This document shows, piece by piece, positions 62,825 to 64,000 of a stretch of DNA of 64,000 bases. This stretch comes from Bacteroidota bacterium (lineage in GTDB: Bacteria; Bacteroidota; Bacteroidia; Chitinophagales; Saprospiraceae): the NCBI GenBank assembly GCA_017858735.1, contig JAFMBH010000004.1, positions 39,353 to 103,352 of the forward strand, in the 5' to 3' direction. The stretch's first letter is position 1; each line of letters begins with the position of its first letter. Position numbers and translations under genes: made by a program. Under the pieces are notes generated by a model. That model searched no databases. It was not told where the DNA came from and saw nothing but the letters and a program-made list of their open reading frames with translations.

Positions 62825-63507
62825 TTTGATAACAATTTATATTGGAACGCTACCTCATTTAAATATTTAGCACCAATTGGAATCCTTATCTCATCTAATT
62901 CAAGCCAGGATTCCTTTGTATTAACTTTACTAATCTTGTGTTTATTAACAGCAAAGTTTCTATGTATTTGAATTAAGGGACTATTTGTCTTATATTCATT
63001 TATTATTTTAATCAGTGAGTTTTTAATGGCAATTCTTTTATTATTAAAATGATATACACAATAATTACCATCAACCTCTATATATAATAAATGGGTCCAC
63101 TCCATTTTAATCAATTGATTATTGTCTTTTAAGATAAAAGTTGGACTTACTCTGTTTCTATCTATTTTATCTAATACACTGCTCAGGGTAAACTTATCAA
63201 AAGGTTTAACTAAAAAATAACTTTCATCGTTATGAAGAGATTCATTATAAATTTCTTCACTTGGAAATGCGGTAATAAATATAACTGGAATGTTTAATTC
63301 TTTAAAGTTTTTTGAAATTTCGATGCCATTTAAACCTTTTCCCAGGTGAATATCGATGAGCGCAACGTCACAACTATTCTTGGTTAACCAATGTGGCACC
63401 TCTGCTGCTGAATTACAATGCCCAACAAAAAGGTGGGCAGTTTCAGATATAATTGCCTCCAATCGAGTGGCAAAAAGTAAATCGTCCTCAATAATTAAAA
63501 CATCCAT
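62821..63507 (-). CDS. LytTR-family response regulator
   Basis: 228 residues. The receiver domain has the acidic pair IIEDD (7-8 region), phosphoacceptor Asp52 in ALIDIHLG, Thr79 and Lys101 (LVKPFDKF). The LytTR DNA-binding domain follows (LLYIEVDGNYCVYHF, PLIQIHRNFAVNKHKIS). Translationally coupled to the kinase by a 4-base overlap. ATG 63507 is used. TATTTTTA on the minus strand (63519-63512) is a possible -7 box very close to the start. Target genes unknown. Confidence 0.93.
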   Translation of the reverse strand: MDVLIIEDDLLFATRLEAIISETAHLFVGHCNSAAEVPHWLTKNSCDVALIDIHLGKGLNGIEISKNFKELNIPVIFITAFPSEEIYNESLHNDESYFLVKPFDKFTLSSVLDKIDRNRVSPTFILKDNNQLIKMEWTHLLYIEVDGNYCVYHFNNKRIAIKNSLIKIINEYKTNSPLIQIHRNFAVNKHKISKVNTKESWLELDEIRIPIGAKYLNEVAFQYKLLSK

Positions 63508-63556
63508 ATTTTAAAAATACCATTCACAATAATCCATTAAATAGCTACAAAATAAC

Positions 63557-63564
63557 TATTTTTA
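63557..63564 (+). promoter_or_regulatory. Candidate -7 box of tyrS
   Basis: TATTTTTA, a TAnnTTTG variant, 18 bases before ATG 63583. The -33 element is unclear. Confidence 0.35.
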
Positions 63565-63582
63565 CCCATAAATAATTGGAAA

Positions 63583-64000
63583 ATGGATTTTTTATCAGAA
63601 TTGAGATGGAGAGGAATGTTACAAGATGTAACACCCGGATTAGAAGACTATCTGAAAACAGAAAAAGTTACTGCTTATATAGGTTTTGACCCCACTGCCC
63701 CTTCCCTCACTATCGGGAATTATGTTCAGATTATGCTGCTTACCTTGTTGCAAAAATACGGTCACAAACCTATCGTTTTGCTGGGCGGTGCCACCGGTAG
63801 AATTGGAGATCCTTCAGGAAAAGATAAGGAAAGACAGTTAAAAAGTTATGAAGAATTGGATTCCAATTTAAATTTTCAAAAAGAGCAGTTCAAAAAATTG
63901 ATAGATTTTAACGATGCTGAAAATCCAGCGATGTTTATCAATAACCTGGATTTTTATAAAGATTTAAATATTCTTGAATTTCTAAGAGTAGCCGGAAAAA
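63583..64000 (+). CDS. tyrS: Tyrosyl-tRNA synthetase (5' part; runs off window)
   Basis: 139 codons of the class I TyrRS are visible: MDFLSELRWRGMLQDVTPGL, then AYIGFDPTAPSLTIGNYV (substrate and HIGH region) and VLLGGATGRIGDPSGKDKER. It charges tRNA-Tyr. The HIGH motif reads TIGN here, where E. coli has HLGH. The KMSKS loop and C-terminus are outside the window. Divergent from the response regulator gene. Confidence 0.95.
   Translation, partial: MDFLSELRWRGMLQDVTPGLEDYLKTEKVTAYIGFDPTAPSLTIGNYVQIMLLTLLQKYGHKPIVLLGGATGRIGDPSGKDKERQLKSYEELDSNLNFQKEQFKKLIDFNDAENPAMFINNLDFYKDLNILEFLRVAGK

Noticed and set aside
62821..63507. Regulator and kinase as part of a polysaccharide utilisation locus
   Set aside because: No SusC/SusD-like or glycoside hydrolase genes are adjacent.

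Overview
The window looks like chromosome from a low-GC Bacteroidota, most likely a Saprospiraceae-type (Saprospiria) bacterium. Evidence: a giant surface protein with SprB-type repeats, a protein with a type IX secretion (T9SS) C-terminal sorting domain, many short-leader lipoproteins, a BT_3928-type DoxX protein, Bacteroidota-style rpsU, and promoters of the TAnnTTTG (-7) / TTG (-33) type. The taxonomic call is an inference from gene content; there is no rRNA. No phage, insertion sequence, CRISPR array or defence island was seen, so this is dense housekeeping DNA with some accessory exported systems.

Layout. 1-4532 (-): the first 1510 codons of a very large secreted adhesin-like protein with 11 SprB-type repeats and two SdrD B-like domains. 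4533-5225: gene-poor, holding a terminator for the next operon. 5226-14250 (-): one long co-directional run, in transcription order ubiX, FKBP isomerase, trmD, terC, doxX, apbE, DnaQ-like exonuclease, two MbnP-like lipoproteins and two diheme MbnH/MauG-like peroxidase lipoproteins. 14357-15665: an exported thioredoxin and a TrmH-like RNA methyltransferase. 15666-18077: a TamL-like Omp85 lipoprotein whose start codon abuts that of the methyltransferase. 18074-24040 (-): a periplasmic-binding lipoprotein, guaA, nusB, a BT_3928-like protein and a DUF1599 protein. 24144-25674 (+): EamA transporter and IMPACT/YigZ protein. 25678-29143 (-): a T9SS cargo protein and 4-alpha-glucanotransferase.

29295-35043 (+): tRNA-Gly(GCC) and rpsU sharing a promoter and terminator, then a large Asp-box (BNR/VPS10-like) protein, AlkB, a transglutaminase-like protein and a DUF350-like membrane protein. 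35079-35630 (-): glutathione peroxidase. 35783-39507 (+): nucleoside transporter, TIM-barrel isomerase, a tiny PspC protein and a heme c/PHM-like copper monooxygenase lipoprotein. 39485-47531 (-): LuxC-like reductase, DUF1415, RluA-type synthase, esterase, acyl-CoA dehydrogenase, pruA, coaD and a secreted unknown. 47560 (+): purE. 48055-50391 (-): SGNH hydrolase and a two-gene membrane-anchored PspA/ESCRT-III-like module. 50490-52779 (+): esterase and ATP-grasp. 52782-56238 (-): a two-subunit M16 peptidase. 56411 (+): SDR oxidoreductase. 57213-63507 (-): CorA, a LolE-like permease, and a propeller histidine kinase with a LytTR regulator. 63583 (+): the start of tyrS.

How the genes work together. 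The most coherent accessory system is the duplicated MbnP/MbnH set: diheme enzymes of this class are known to oxidise a tryptophan of MbnP, creating a copper site. Here one MbnP keeps the Trp-rich motif and the other does not. A second probable copper/heme redox protein lies at 38173. Other points of interest are the membrane-anchored PspA-like pair and the abutting, possibly leaderless, divergent starts at 15665/15666.
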